From Taenia hydatigena (lineage: Eukaryota > Platyhelminthes > Cestoda > Cyclophyllidea > Taeniidae), in the NCBI GenBank assembly GCA_036345935.2, contig JADWOT020000009.1, forward strand, positions 18,573,175 through 18,637,174: a stretch of DNA of 64,000 nucleotides, given 5' to 3'. Positions 47,171 through 58,488 of this stretch are shown piece after piece. A program made the translations under genes and the position numbers. The number at the start of each line of letters is the position of its first letter. The stretch's first letter is position 1. Under the pieces are notes generated by a model. That model worked only from the letters and a program-made list of their open reading frames with translations, did no database searches and had not been told where the DNA came from.

Positions 47171-48931
47171 TGTGGCGTTCTGAGGCTTCCTCGAAGGCAA
47201 AAGAAGGCAGAATGCTAGGGTAGAATATATATTTTCAACGGATAGAGGGAAATGGGGCACTGGCATGGCGCGGAGGCCAGCTCACGCAGCTGGTAGTTCC
47301 AACAAACAATGTACTACATTGCTCCTCTCCTCTTTCGAGCGTCGCCCCCGACGCGACCCTCGGTACATCTCCCGCGCCAGCCATCACAACATACCCAGTG
47401 CTGCAACAAGCACCCACGAGCTAACCATGCCAGTCGCCGACATTCGACGCGATTGAGGCGATGCTTCACACCAACGTCACCGATCCCTCTTGACAGTGCA
47501 TTGCACTTCGAGTTTCGCTTGGCTTGGTAACGAAGTTCGGAATAAGTGGTTCTGCCGACCATCAGTATGTCCGTAGGGAGGCGTTAGCACGCCGATCTCC
47601 TTAAGCAAGTATAACAGGGGTAATCTTCGAAACGAAACTTTCCAGGTGATCCATGGCTAGTGTCGCTTCAGTTGTTGATAGCTTTCTTGTAGAACACGGA
47701 GAAGGGGTAGATGCCGGAGGTGGACGTCGTTCGTGGCCGATCCGTAGCAAATGCGCTTCTTTCACACCGCTGCAGCATGCCACAGGCGGTAGATATCGGG
47801 ATAATACCCTATAGAGTCGGATCTGCTTTCCGCTGTCACCAATGTAGCTGTAGTACTTTGTTTGTTAGAACTGCGGGTTTCTGTCAAGGTCACAGGGGTG
47901 GCCGTACTGCCCTAGCTGCGTGGGCTGGCCTTCGGGCCATGCCAGCGGTCTATTTCCCTCTGTTCGGTGAATATATGTATTCTACCCTGCCACTTTGCCT
48001 TCTTTTGCCTTAAGGGAGCCTCGGAACGCTACATTGGTGGCAGCGGAAAGCGGACCCGACTCTATAGGGTTTTCACCCCGATCTCTACCGCCTGCGGCAT
48101 GTTGCAGCGGTGCGGAAGAAGTGCAAGTGCTACGGACGGGCCAAAAACGACGTCTACCTCCGGCACCTACCCCATCTTCGTGTTCTACAAGAAAGCTATC
48201 AACAACTGAAGCGACACTAGCCATGAACCACCTGGAAAGCTTCGTTTCGAAGATTACCCCTATTATACTTGCTTAAGGAGATCGGCGTGCTAACGCCTCC
48301 CTACGGACATACTGATGGTCGGCAGAACCACTTAGTCCGAATTTTGTTTCCAAGCTAGACGAAACCCGAGGTGCAATGCACTGTCAAGAGGGATCAGTGA
48401 CGTTGGTGTGAAGCATCGCCTCAATCGCGTCGAATGTTGGCGACTGGCATGGTTAGCTCGTGAGTGCTTGTTGCAGCACCGAGTATGTTGTGATGGCTGA
48501 CACGGGAGGTGTACCAGGGGGCGCGTCGGGGACGACGCTCGAAAGAGGAGAGGGGCAATGTAGTACTTTGTTTGTTAGAACTGCGGGTTTCTGTCAAGGT
48601 CACAGGGGTGGCCGTACTGCCCTAGCTGCGTGGGCTGGCCTTCGGGCCATGCCAGCGGTCTATTTCCCTCTGTTCGGTGAATATATGTATTCTACCCTGC
48701 CACTTTGCCTTCTTTTGCCTTAAGGGAGCCTCGGGACGCTACAGTAGCATCCCGAGGCTCCCTCGAATGCAAAAGAAGGCAGAATTCTAGAGCAGAATAT
48801 ATATATGTATTCAACGGACAGAGGAAAATAGGCTGCTGGCATGGCCCGGAAACCAGCCTACGCATCTAGGGCAGTACGGCCACCTCTGTGCTTTGACCGA
48901 AACCGGTCGTTCCAGCAAACAAATTACTACA
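47171..48931 (-). mobile_element. TRIM-A element (level 3), interrupted by another TRIM-A
   Basis: The left LTR is 47171-47318, with an internal deletion of about 40 bp. The internal part is 47319-47842 (524 bp, reverse of 36476-36999). The right LTR starts at 47843 as TGTAGC, is interrupted at once by the element 47849-48743, and resumes with ATCCCGAGGCTCCC to 48931. Flanks GCCCT and ACCCC are compatible with a mutated duplication of the host GCCCT. Confidence 0.85.
47849..48743 (+). mobile_element. Complete young TRIM-A element, 895 bp, GTAGC duplication
   Basis: LTRs 47849-48033 and 48559-48743 differ at a single base; the internal part is 525 bp. Both flanks are GTAGC (47844-47848 and 48744-48748), derived from the first bases of the host TRIM-A LTR. 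The internal part has the GGTGGCAGCGG start, the purine-rich end, and a short ATG frame (17 codons) at about 48224. It shares LTR markers such as CCCTGCCACTTTGCC with the 49106-49964 copy, so these form a subfamily. Confidence 0.93.
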
Positions 48932-49105
48932 ACCCCAGCGGCGTGAGCTGGCCTCCGGGCCATGCCAGTACCCTATTTCTCTCTTTCCATTGAATATATA
49001 TATTCTATCCTAGCATTCTGCCTTCTTCTGCTTTTGAGGAAGCCTCGGAATGCCACAATACTGCTTTGGAATTTTGCCACAATGTGTTCTAAAAACATAA
49101 TAATA

Positions 49106-49964
49106 TGTAGCGTCCCGGGGCTCCCTTAAGGCAAAAGAAGGCAAAGTGGCAGGATAGAATATATATATTCACCGGACAGAGGGAAAATGGCTGCTGGCAT
49201 GGCCCAGAGGCCAGCCCACGCAGCTAGGGCAATATGGCCACCTCTGTGACCTTGACAGAAAACGGCAGTTCTAACAACCAAAGTATTACATTGCCCCTCT
49301 CCTCTTTCGAGCGTCGTCCTCGACGCGCCCCTCGGTTATCTCCCGTGTCAGCCATCACAACATCCTCAGTGCTGCAGGAAGCACCCACGAGCTAACCATG
49401 CCAGTCGCCGACATTCGTCGCGATTGAGGCGATGCTTGACACCAACGTCAGTGATCCCTCTTGACAGTGCATTGCACTTCGAGTTTCGTCTGCCTTGGAA
49501 ACAAGGTTCGGAATAAGTGGTTCTGCCGACCATCAGTATGTCCGTAGAGGGGCGTTAGCGCGCCGATATCCTTAAGCAAGTAGATATTAGGGGTAATCCT
49601 TGGAACGAAACTTCCCAGGTGGGCCATGGCTAGTGTCGCTTCAGTTGTTGATAGCTTTCTTGTAGAACACGGAGATGGGGTAGCACATGCACTTCTTTCG
49701 CACCGCTGCAACATGCCACAGGCGGTAGAGATCGGGATAGTAACCCTATAGAGTCGGGTTCGCTTTCCGCTGCCACCAATGTAGCGTCCCGGGGCTCCCT
49801 TAAGGCAAAAGAAGGCAAAGTGGCAGGATAGAATATATATATTCACCGGACAGAGGGAAAATGGCTGCTGGCATGGCCCAGAGGCCAGCCCACGCAGCTA
49901 GGGCAATATGGCCACCTCTGTGACCTTGACAGAAAACGGCAGTTCTAACAACCAAAGTATTACA
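49106..49964 (-). mobile_element. TRIM-A element with identical LTRs, 859 bp
   Basis: LTRs 49106-49290 and 49780-49964 read identical by eye. The internal part is 489 bp, shorter than the other copies by a 36-bp deletion. Its short ATG frame is longer than in the others: from 49627 down to 49448, about 59 codons, because an indel removes the early stop. The target duplication is ambiguous; AATAT occurs across both junctions, overlapping the element ends. It is the youngest-looking copy by LTR identity. Confidence 0.9.
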
Positions 49965-50310
49965 ATATCTTTTAATTTAGTTAAGCTGCACTGAAAAGTC
50001 ATTCAACAAGTAAAATTTTAAAGAATATCTTAGGCTGTATTAAGTTAAGGAGAACTGTACACTAAAGGTCACAATCTTCTAAAGATTTTATTAATGTTAA
50101 AAGTTAGACTTTTGGTTTTATAAATCAACTACTCAGCCTTTACAAATAAGGTGCAATTTAAAAGTGTTTAAGGCTTACAATTTGTAAAAATAAGAAATGC
50201 AAGATACTTAAAAACAAATGGATTTCTTACATTTGTTTAATCCTTCCAAACCCATAATTGTACAGTTTATCAGTCGCAGCGTTTCTTTGAGGTCTCGTGT
50301 GTGATCGCAG
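49965..50310 (+). other. 5' flank of GNPNAT1
   Basis: AT-rich spacer between the TRIM-A and the acetyltransferase start. It ends in a pyrimidine-containing stretch and GATCGCAG directly before the ATG at 50311, which looks like a 3' splice acceptor. No TATA box is obvious. Confidence 0.4.
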
Positions 50311-51103
50311 ATGACTTTTGTGTTCGAGCCTTCTATTCTGCAAAATCTTGGCCTTGATGCGGATTTGCAAGCCAAAGACATTACAACAGACCCAAGTCCT
50401 AGTGGTTGTCAGTATTTGTTAAGGCCGCTGAGGTCCACTGACTATGGTATTCATGTAAATCCTCATGAATATTTTTAGATTATTTGCATCTTTTGAAACA
50501 GCTAACTTATGTGGGGAATGTATCCAAAAAGGATTTTGAATGTGAGTGTTGATACTGCCAATATTCTTAGGCCGCTTTGAGGAATTCACTTCTCGTCCAA
50601 GCACTTATTTCATAGTTGTTTTGGAAGATTTGCCTCTTCGAAAAGTAATTGGATGTGCAACTTTGCTTGTCGAGCTGAAAATGATCCACAATCGCTCCAA
50701 AGTTTGAAAACTTTTTTTTAAAACTCTTAATAGCGTGGTCACATTGAGGACGTTGTTATTGATGAAGCTTACCGTAGCAAAGGTCTTGGGCGATTGTAAG
50801 TATTCCGACTTGAATGCCCCCATCACCAGAGTGCTGCCTCTGGCTAACTCTTTAAGGGCTAGACAAAAGCCACAACTATGGTTGCATTTGTTGCTGTTGT
50901 TTATTACCTTAAACTGCCCCTGTAAAATCTGGTCATTCGTAATTTTCTCTTTTTGTAGATTGGTCTCTGTTCTGATCGAAGTTGGACGGTCGCAAGGATG
51001 CTATAAGATTTCTCTAGACTGTGACTCAGACAAGGTGGCCTTTTATGAGCGCAATGGCTTTAAACAGGAGACTGTATCGATGTGTGTCCGACTATCACAC
51101 TAA
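50311..51103 (+). CDS. GNPNAT1: Glucosamine-6-phosphate N-acetyltransferase, 5 exons
   Basis: Transfers acetyl from acetyl-CoA to glucosamine-6-phosphate, giving N-acetylglucosamine-6-phosphate for UDP-GlcNAc synthesis (glycans, GPI anchors, O-GlcNAc). Exons: 50311-50446, 50479-50541, 50571-50701, 50734-50795, 50959-51103. They total 537 bases, 178 aa, close to the usual 150-185. GNAT-fold landmarks are LLKQLTYVGNVSKKDFE, then RGHIEDVVIDEAYRSKGLGR (acetyl-CoA pyrophosphate loop), GCYKISLDC and VAFYERNGFK. Introns are 32, 29, 32 and 163 bases. An AATAAA at 51380-51385 could serve as poly(A) signal. The ATG directly follows a CAG, so the mRNA may be trans-spliced. Confidence 0.94.
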
Positions 51104-53209
51104 TCTCTAGTCTTTCACCTGACTATTCTTCACATTTCACGTACTCTTTTTACCAGTACGAGGAACTTGTATTTTATAGAACTTGGCGTGTCTTTCGCAG
51201 CTTGCTCGACCGTACCACTATTCTTGTATTTACAATTGCTTTTCTCTTGTTAGGTGATATTTTAATTAAATATGGTTTCTCAGATAAGCAATATGCATTG
51301 TGCTTCCCGTTATACACAACCTCTTGCACGGATCAGCTGAAATGCGCATGCTCAGTTCTTTCGCCAGTCGGAAATTCATAATAAATGCGTGAATGGGACA
51401 TGCCGGCTTGCCTCCCATAATTTCACTTCTTCACTATGAACCCCTAATATTTCTTCTTTACTATGCTGCTGAATGGGTTCAAAATTAAAATAATTATTAC
51501 GCCGATATGCACGAATATCCATATGCGCCATTGTGCACTGTGGATGCATCCTCTCCTGTCCTGCTTTGTGCTATTTTCGCTTATTTTGGACTCGCATATA
51601 TCATAAACTATTTGCCAAATCTGTTGAAGCCAATTTGGATCTGGAGTTTGACGTTTGGAAAACAGCTTTTATTGATGCTCAGTGTGAGTGATGGCGAGAC
51701 TATTTAAATTTGTGGGATGTGCAAAGCACATGGGCCTCAAATGTGTTGCCAGATTACGATAGGCTTCTAAGTGTGGCCGTTTATTCTTTACATTTTTGCA
51801 TCTGTGTCATAAGAATGCGCCATCTACTTTTTTTGTTGGCTGGTCTGTGCTAAGAAATATCTTTGACGTTGCAATGGTAGGTAGACGAACATCTCGCCGG
51901 TTATTTTTGAGCAATTTGCTCGCCACTTGCTCCTCATTTTTAGTGCCCACATTACTTCACGCTGTGCTTACTTTGAGTTTATGTGCGTGTGTGTTCGATA
52001 CACTACAGGTGCAACTGTTCACATGCCGGAGGTTAGACAAATGGCAGTTGAGATATGCCTACTCAATAAAACATAACGTCAATCAAATTATGTAAATAGG
52101 GGTTCGCCCCCGGAGTAGTAACTCTGATAGAAGATAGTACTGTTCTTGGCACTTGGTGGTAATGCTGGATTTCATAACATAGCACTTGTTTGTGAAAAGG
52201 TCTAGTACCACGAGTTGGGATAGGGATAGATGCTACATCACACCCTTACATGCCCTCCGGCGGTTATCGTTTATCCCTTCTTGGCTTTGGTTGATTACAT
52301 CTGAAGTGGGTGTTCGGAAAATGAGAGTACTGTAGGCAGAGGTGGTTAAACTCTAAGCATTTGCTTCTGACTGGGCGATGCTATGTAAAAGTGGGGTTCG
52401 CTGCAAAGTTAATTCGCAATGGGAAGGGATTAAGGGCTCTAATAAATTAAGTGGTCACAAAATCCTTTGCAAAAATTTGGTTTTTGCCAAAAATGCCTAA
52501 ATTATTTTGGATCAGACTTAAAGGACTTATGCTTTAGGCTTACATATGGTAGCGAACTAAAAATTCTTCTTGATGCACTTGAATGCTTGTTGATACTCTG
52601 CCTCCATCTCGTTGTGAAGGTCAAACTGGGTGTGGCACTAGCGGTGTATTTTCTACAATCCTTGAATATTGCTTTCCTCTTTTGCTTCTTCAAATTGATC
52701 AGTATTCTGGGTCTTACGTTTGCCAAGTGGTTATGGATACATGAACTCTTCAATCACGTACTGCTAACCGTTAAATCCCTTAGGAAAGTTGGATCATTAC
52801 TCATTAGTGATTGCTTAGAAAAATGATGGCGAATCACGTTAGTTAAGCACAAGAAAGAAAACCCCAAAGAGGATGGCTTGGTGACGCAATAAGCTGCCAA
52901 CTCAATGTCGTAGGTGGTATCAGCCTTATACGAGGTTAGGGTAAATCCACATTGGAAGATGCCTGGAAAAAGTGCTAGTGAAGGCAAAAATTGGGCCAAC
53001 AATGTTTTATAAAAGGTAAAAACATCGAGTTATACCTAGGGAAACCTGTGCAATGCTCACCAAAATATGCCAACGAATACTTCAAAAGCAATTGAATGAC
53101 AGTTGAGTACGGGATTCGGGGTCCTAAAATCGTTATACAGAAATGCGAAATGGTGCGTTTTTACAGGTATGCATATCATGTTATGCTTTAAACGCTTTTA
53201 TAACACTAC
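51104..53209. other. No supported gene after GNPNAT1
   Basis: Contains several 60-120 codon hydrophobic frames on the plus strand (for example 51507-51707, 51796-52095 and 52467-52826). They are T-rich, so Leu/Phe-rich translations are expected by chance. No domain, splice structure or repeat was recognised. Confidence 0.4.
51380..51385 (+). promoter_or_regulatory. Candidate poly(A) signal AATAAA of GNPNAT1
   Basis: First AATAAA seen after the GNPNAT1 stop, about 280 bases downstream. Confidence 0.4.
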
Positions 53210-53436
53210 TGTAATACTTATATTCTTTGAATATGCTTTGTAGGCCAGAGGCGGGATAACAATTTGAGTCTCGTGGCGGAGCGGCGCGGTCACTCGCAGG
53301 AGCGTGACCCGTCCACGTCCTAAATTCCCGTATTTGGCCTTGCTGTACAATTTTCTCCCTCATAATAAAGATGTCGAAGCATTTTCCGACTTCTAATAAC
53401 AAGGGCGACCAGAAGAAAGGGGAGGAACCCTCTAAA
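53210..53436 (+). mobile_element. Solo LTR-B with exact ACTAC duplication
   Basis: TGTAATACTTATATTC...CCCTCTAAA, 227 bp, flanked by ACTAC on both sides (53205-53209 and 53437-53441). It contains the CATAATAAAGATGTCGAAGC block. The terminal TACA is mutated to TAAA. The exact 5-bp duplication is the best evidence that LTR-B is an LTR. Confidence 0.88.
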
Positions 53437-53738
53437 ACTACACCTCTACAAATTGTGATTCAGTCCAGCGGTGTGGCGTCCAAGTTACGATAGTAGTCTC
53501 GGCTTTTCTGTGCGCCAGTCCGTATCATACACCGTGCCAATAAAATGGCCTAATACTTCTCAGAATACAAAAGGAAAGAGATGTGAATCCGTGGGCATAA
53601 TATTTAGAGCCAATGGATAGGAGAGGTAGAGGACACAAGCGTGACCCATAAAACTGGTCGCCCTGCAAAGTCACAACAGTGAATTCCCTAAGTTGCGCGT
53701 CACCAAAAGCAAGAAATAAGAATTAGCACACTGATCTT

Positions 53739-53915
53739 GTAATCCTTTGACTGCCGGTTTCGGTTGCTGTAACTCGGGTGACCATATTAAGCTTTCAGCG
53801 AAGGCTGGTCTCCAGGCCATGCCAGTAACCTTGATCCCTTTCTCTCAAGTAATCACATAAATGCTGTTTAGATAATATGCCATCTTTTGCCTTCAAGGAA
53901 ATCCCGGGACGCCAC
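53739..53915 (+). repeat. Old diverged LTR-A
   Basis: CTGCCGGTTTCGGTTGCTG, GGCTGGTCTCCAGGCCATGCC and TCCCGGGACGCCACA follow LTR-A order with many changes. Confidence 0.7.
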
Positions 53916-54678
53916 AAACACGGTTACTTATGTATTCAAAAAAGAATTAGGGGTTTACTGTTCAACATACCAGAGCTATAAAGCGCATGCAAAAGAAGAG
54001 ATCTCGAAAATGTTTCTTAATAGAGTTAAACTTTGTGTAAAACTTGTATGCCTCCTTTCGACAAGAATTTCGCACGCATTCCTTATTTTCTCGTTATCAA
54101 AATTTCCGATTTCCTTTACCACGTTTAATTAAAATCTATGAGCTCCAGGAAGTTCTAATTATGGTTTTCGGGTTTATGAAAATGCATTGTGCACATTATT
54201 AGATTTATTAATAGTTTTAAATAACTTGAATTCGGACGGAGCCATATTTGACGAGAATGGGTGGATCTGCTGGGGGGCATCTCTACGTTTACTCTCGCGT
54301 AGCGTAATGCTTACCCTGCTGACTATGCTTGCTCTACTTTAGTTCTAAAAAGTGTAACGTTTTGCTGTTTCGAATGTGCGTTTAGAAACTCATAGGACTG
54401 GGAATTCTACGGTACTTGTCAGGATACAACCTGGTTTCGAACGTCGGTTTTTCTGGCTTAAACAGGCGGAACCGTAGCATTCCATGCGAAAATCCTTGCA
54501 AAGTTTGTTGGTTTTGGTTTGTACATACAGACACCCTTTTCAGGAGAATCGTTGTCGGTGTGTTGACGGGGTCGAATTTCCCTCGATCTCAAAGTTTGTT
54601 CTCTATTTACTTTCTTCTTATTATCTTGTAATTGATGATAATCCACAAATATTGCCTTCTTTTCTTTATTTCTTCGGC

Positions 54679-57600
54679 TTATTGAAGTAAGTTGCCGATA
54701 CCCGCGTCCGCGCTCATGTATTGAAGTAAGTGACATAGCGTAGACTTGGCGGAGCGTCGGTGAATGCGTGTTTTCATTGGAAGTAAGTCGTCACCTCCAG
54801 TCAAATTATGCTTTACCATGCTTATGTTCCTCTTTGATTGGTGTGGTTCTGCTACCAAGTAAGTTTCCGTCCCAATGCACAAGGCAGGAGACATGTCTAA
54901 CGTGTTGGTGATAAAGAACGGGGCCGTGCGATCTCGCGAATGTGCTCTTATTGGGTTACCCCCGACTGCTTGAAAGTAAGTTAGCCCATTAGTACTGCTC
55001 GCGTTGAAACTGGTACAGTCGCGGCGAGATTTTGGGGCCTTGGGTTGAGCACACAGTGTTGACAATGTAATTTAAAGGTTAAACCATTTGACAGCTCAGT
55101 GTTACACAATGTGGTCTGTTGTCTGTGGCGATGTTGGCCCTCGTCTGGGGTTGTAGATTAGCGACATGCTACTGGAGCGTCAGGTATTCTGCTGTCGTCT
55201 GCTACTTTAGTTGCGATTTTTCGATGGGTGGTCCCTGCTGGTATCCTGCAGTGCGCTTATCAGTTGTGTAGGGCGTCTTATGGTCGCTTGCGGCTCCGGA
55301 GGCTTTCCTTTCTCCGTTTAATTCTGTTGGGAACTTGATGTTGCCTGCGTTTGCAACTTCGGGTCGTTCTTTGCAAATTCGATATTCGTGCGCTTATCGC
55401 GCCGTACTTCATTCCCACTGTTCTGGAGGTCGCGAAAGCGTTTTTTAGGTGTTATCACATTTGCACCTGCTCGTTGGTTGCTTTCTCCGTCAGGCTGACT
55501 ACGGATTGAGCCTCTGAAAATGTCGCTCATCGCTGGGCTCTGTCACGGTAGTCGCCATCTGTTATTGTTGGCCATGGGTCTGGAGCTACTATAATGTCAA
55601 TCTTGTTAAAACCGCCGCCTGTCAGCAGTGAAGGGGTGGGGTACCACAACTCGTGAAATTCCCAACCCTGCTGTGCTTCCGTCCTGTTCGTGGTTGTGTA
55701 CGGTTTCCGATTTGGTCGACGGCGTCTAAGGCCTAGTGGGTGAGGCTGTAGCTTAATCGGCGCTTCGATTAGTGGGGTGGACGAAAGTGGCACCGTGTCA
55801 CGAGTCCTCTGGTGGGTCGCGCGCGCTTACTGTGAGTGACTGTTGCCACGGTGTTGTTACTCTACTCAACTTCAATGCTTGGTTGGGCTGTCAGATTTGT
55901 GCTTGAAGTGAATGAAGCGCGTCAGTAGACGGTTGGGTGTCGTTGGTGTGGCGTTGAAGCGATGCTTCGGACTTTTTTTGTTTAATTGCTCTAGACTATG
56001 ATAGTTGACTGATCTTCGTTCAGGTGCCCTAGCTTCTCCCCGTCCCCTGTTTTCTCACGCATTCTCATTGTTCTCGTTCCCGCTCCCAAGCCCTCTTACA
56101 TGAGATTTGTATGTACGCATTTCTGGACCCCATTTTGACATGTTAGCTTGCAAGTAGGGTATGTATGTGTAGCTCCATTACGAAATGTTCGTACCGTCTC
56201 GAGGGCTACACCGGTGGCGTACGGAGACTGTCCACCATTCCTGTCACAGTGTTATTCCAGCTTTTCTATTTGTTGGTACTTAATGCTCGACGCATGGTGG
56301 TGCTATATTCTGCAAATTGTCAAATTGTGAGGATGATTTTCGTTGAGGTGCTCTATTATTACTTTGTCTACTTTACCTGTGTTTAGCGGAATTAATTAGT
56401 TGTTGGTCAAGCTTTTGTGCCAGAGCCCTGCGTGTCTTTCTGCGAATATCGCAGTTTTGGGGAAATCTGTCGCATAGTAATGAGGTGCATTGAGCATTTT
56501 AGCCATGCCGCTCACTTTACATGGATCTAACAACCAACGTAATTCCTCTGGCCTGTACACGTTGAGTATGTGGGCTTGCGCTGATTATGAGCATTATATG
56601 ATTTGTGAGGATCGTAGAGATGATGGCAGTTCCTCTGGTGGGCTCCCTTAATTCTGCCACTAGATGTGTATTACAGGCGGTGCGACAGTTTCTCATTGTT
56701 ATTGGCTCTTCCAATTGTTGTTGTTCAGTGCCACGAGCTGTTTAGGCCTTTGTAGGGTCTAAGCCTCCTTGTACTTGTTTGTACCCATAGTTCCATATGA
56801 AGCAGGATCTACCAATTACTGCGACATTTCCAAGGCTTTTTCAGTTTGTAGCACTTATGGAATTGGCGGTTTTGACAACCCACTATTTGCATATCAGCTA
56901 AAGTAAATCATTTTATTTGGGTACCTTATTTGGGAAACTTGACATAAGTTCAATATACTTGTCAGGAAGGTCCCATATTCTTCTACTGCTCAAGCTTTTT
57001 TTCGCTTAACCGTAATGACAACCGGGCCGTAGTTCCAAGGTTGGTGTCTTCTACAATACGCAATAATGCTTGTTGGTCATTCCCCTGGTCTTAGTATGCT
57101 CTTGCGTCTTGTCTCGTTCCAGTGTTTGTTGGTTTTGGCGATAAAAATCCTTGAGAACTATGCTGTGTCACGGGTTTGTTTATCTTTGGCGATGACTTTT
57201 AATCACATGATTAAGTCGCACAATCTGTGGGGCTTCTTCGGTATCAAATTGTTTGATTTGGCAATTAGTACTTTACCAGTTCACTACTTAATGCCCCAGG
57301 TAACTTTGTTATACCATGGCGTCCACGAACAGTGGTTATTTCAGTTTACGCCCGCCTTTTATGTGTCCAAAAGCACTTTTTTTCGTTTTTTTTTTTTTTT
57401 ACTATGCTTGCGATTCCAGTCTGTTTTGTTTGCATATTGCGAGTAAGTTAATCTTGAGTTACCTAGGTGAACCGAAGATGGTCACATCGTTGTCTTAGGC
57501 ATAAGCGTAGCGCACTTTCCACGCACCATCCTGCTTGTATAGAAGTTCGTGGCACTTTATCTAATCTCTTTCCAAAATAACTTCGTGAAATGTGCACCAT

Positions 57601-58488
57601 TTGTTTTTGTTGAACGATCTGGACTCGTTTCTTCGATTATTTCAACGAGATCGGTGTGTATTGTCTCTCTGTTGAGCTTTAACGGGGGAAAATTGTAGTG
57701 ATTGGATGTTAGTTTCTCGGTTGCGCGTACCAGGACTCTCCCATTGTGGGTCATCCCGTTTTTCAACTCGATTTGATGTAATCGTCGTAACTACAATCGA
57801 TCATTCTTTTTTGGCTAAGCGGGGTCAGCTTCCCTCGTTTTTTTTTCGGTCTACGGTGCTGTTCTGGTTTCATGACTTGTAGTTCTCCCATTGTCGGTAA
57901 ATCTAGTCAGTTTTCACTGCTGATAGACTCAATAGGCAAGTCAATTGCCAAGTTGTTGTTGGCTCGTACGCACTCAGTGCTATTTTTCCTTTGACTGCCC
58001 CACATTTGCTCCGCCATGGGATCATTGTTGTCGACACGTAGCAGTGCTGTTTCTACTGACGAATCATCATCCCTGGATGTTTGGCACATAAGTAACTTCA
58101 TCTTAGTTGCGATTTTATCTGATGGAGTCGTGCTTGTTCATGTGTTTCCGAAGATTTTACATGGGCTTGTTTTGTTGCAGGGTAGGTCTGTCGTTCAAAT
58201 CGTACATCGAAATAACAAAGTGATAAGTCTAGGCAACGGCACTAGGTATGTTCGTTGCGCTCCTGTAATGTCCCACACGTAATGAATTCTCGGCGTGATC
58301 CATAAAACTCGGCCCGGGGGCGTCCCTCTACGCTCTAGGCCTGGATCAAGCTTGCTTTTCGCCTGGGCTAGTCGGGATTTTTGTGAATATGGCTTGCCGC
58401 ACTGAGAGAGGGAATTCGGATATCTCTTTCGATGCAGGTGCTTCGAGGTATCCTTTCGATTGGTCGATCTGAATTCATGTCCCAGCAT
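54679..58488 (-). pseudogene. Decayed minus-strand coding sequence, family not recognised
   Basis: A series of minus-strand open stretches with protein-like composition, separated by stops and frame changes: 58195-58488 (GTPPGRVLWITPRIHYVWDI), 57907-58101 running past one stop into RRPKKKRGKLTPLSQKR, 57557-57766, 55527-55793, 55318-55530 and 54679-55065. One break falls in a run of nine A residues. The composition (basic tail, Pro/Arg-rich) suggests a relic of a mobile-element polyprotein or a decayed gene. No catalytic motif was recognised, so the family is open. Confidence 0.35.
54686..54981 (+). repeat. Cluster of five AAGTAAGT octamers
   Basis: Exact AAGTAAGT at 54686, 54725, 54781, 54857 and 54974. 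Four of them sit in a longer (T)TGRAAGTAAGT-like context. The octamer matches the 5' splice-site consensus (A/GTAAGT). No matching exons are evident between them. On the minus strand the same sites read ACTTACTT within a 128-codon open frame (54679-55065). Confidence 0.6.

Larger units (their letters stand above)
46975..49080 (+). mobile_element. Four-level nest of LTR-A / TRIM-A insertions
   Basis: Outermost is an old LTR-A (46975-47105) whose continuation appears at 49058-49080. Inside it is a younger plus-strand LTR-A, 47106-47170 and 48932-49057, with ATAC on both sides. Inside that is a minus-strand TRIM-A, 47171-48931. Inside that, in its right LTR, is a plus-strand TRIM-A, 47849-48743. 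Each host sequence resumes on the far side at the expected position, which fixes the order of insertion. Confidence 0.82.

Noticed and set aside
47982..48276. Overlapping 60-100 codon frames on both strands
   Set aside because: They translate the LTR and internal region of TRIM-A. The same frames occur at 36299-36718 and 47601-47783. Only the short conserved ATG frame was kept as an observation.
51507..52826. Hydrophobic plus-strand frames that resemble membrane segments
   Set aside because: The DNA is T-rich, which gives Leu/Phe-rich translations by chance. No start context, splicing or family match.
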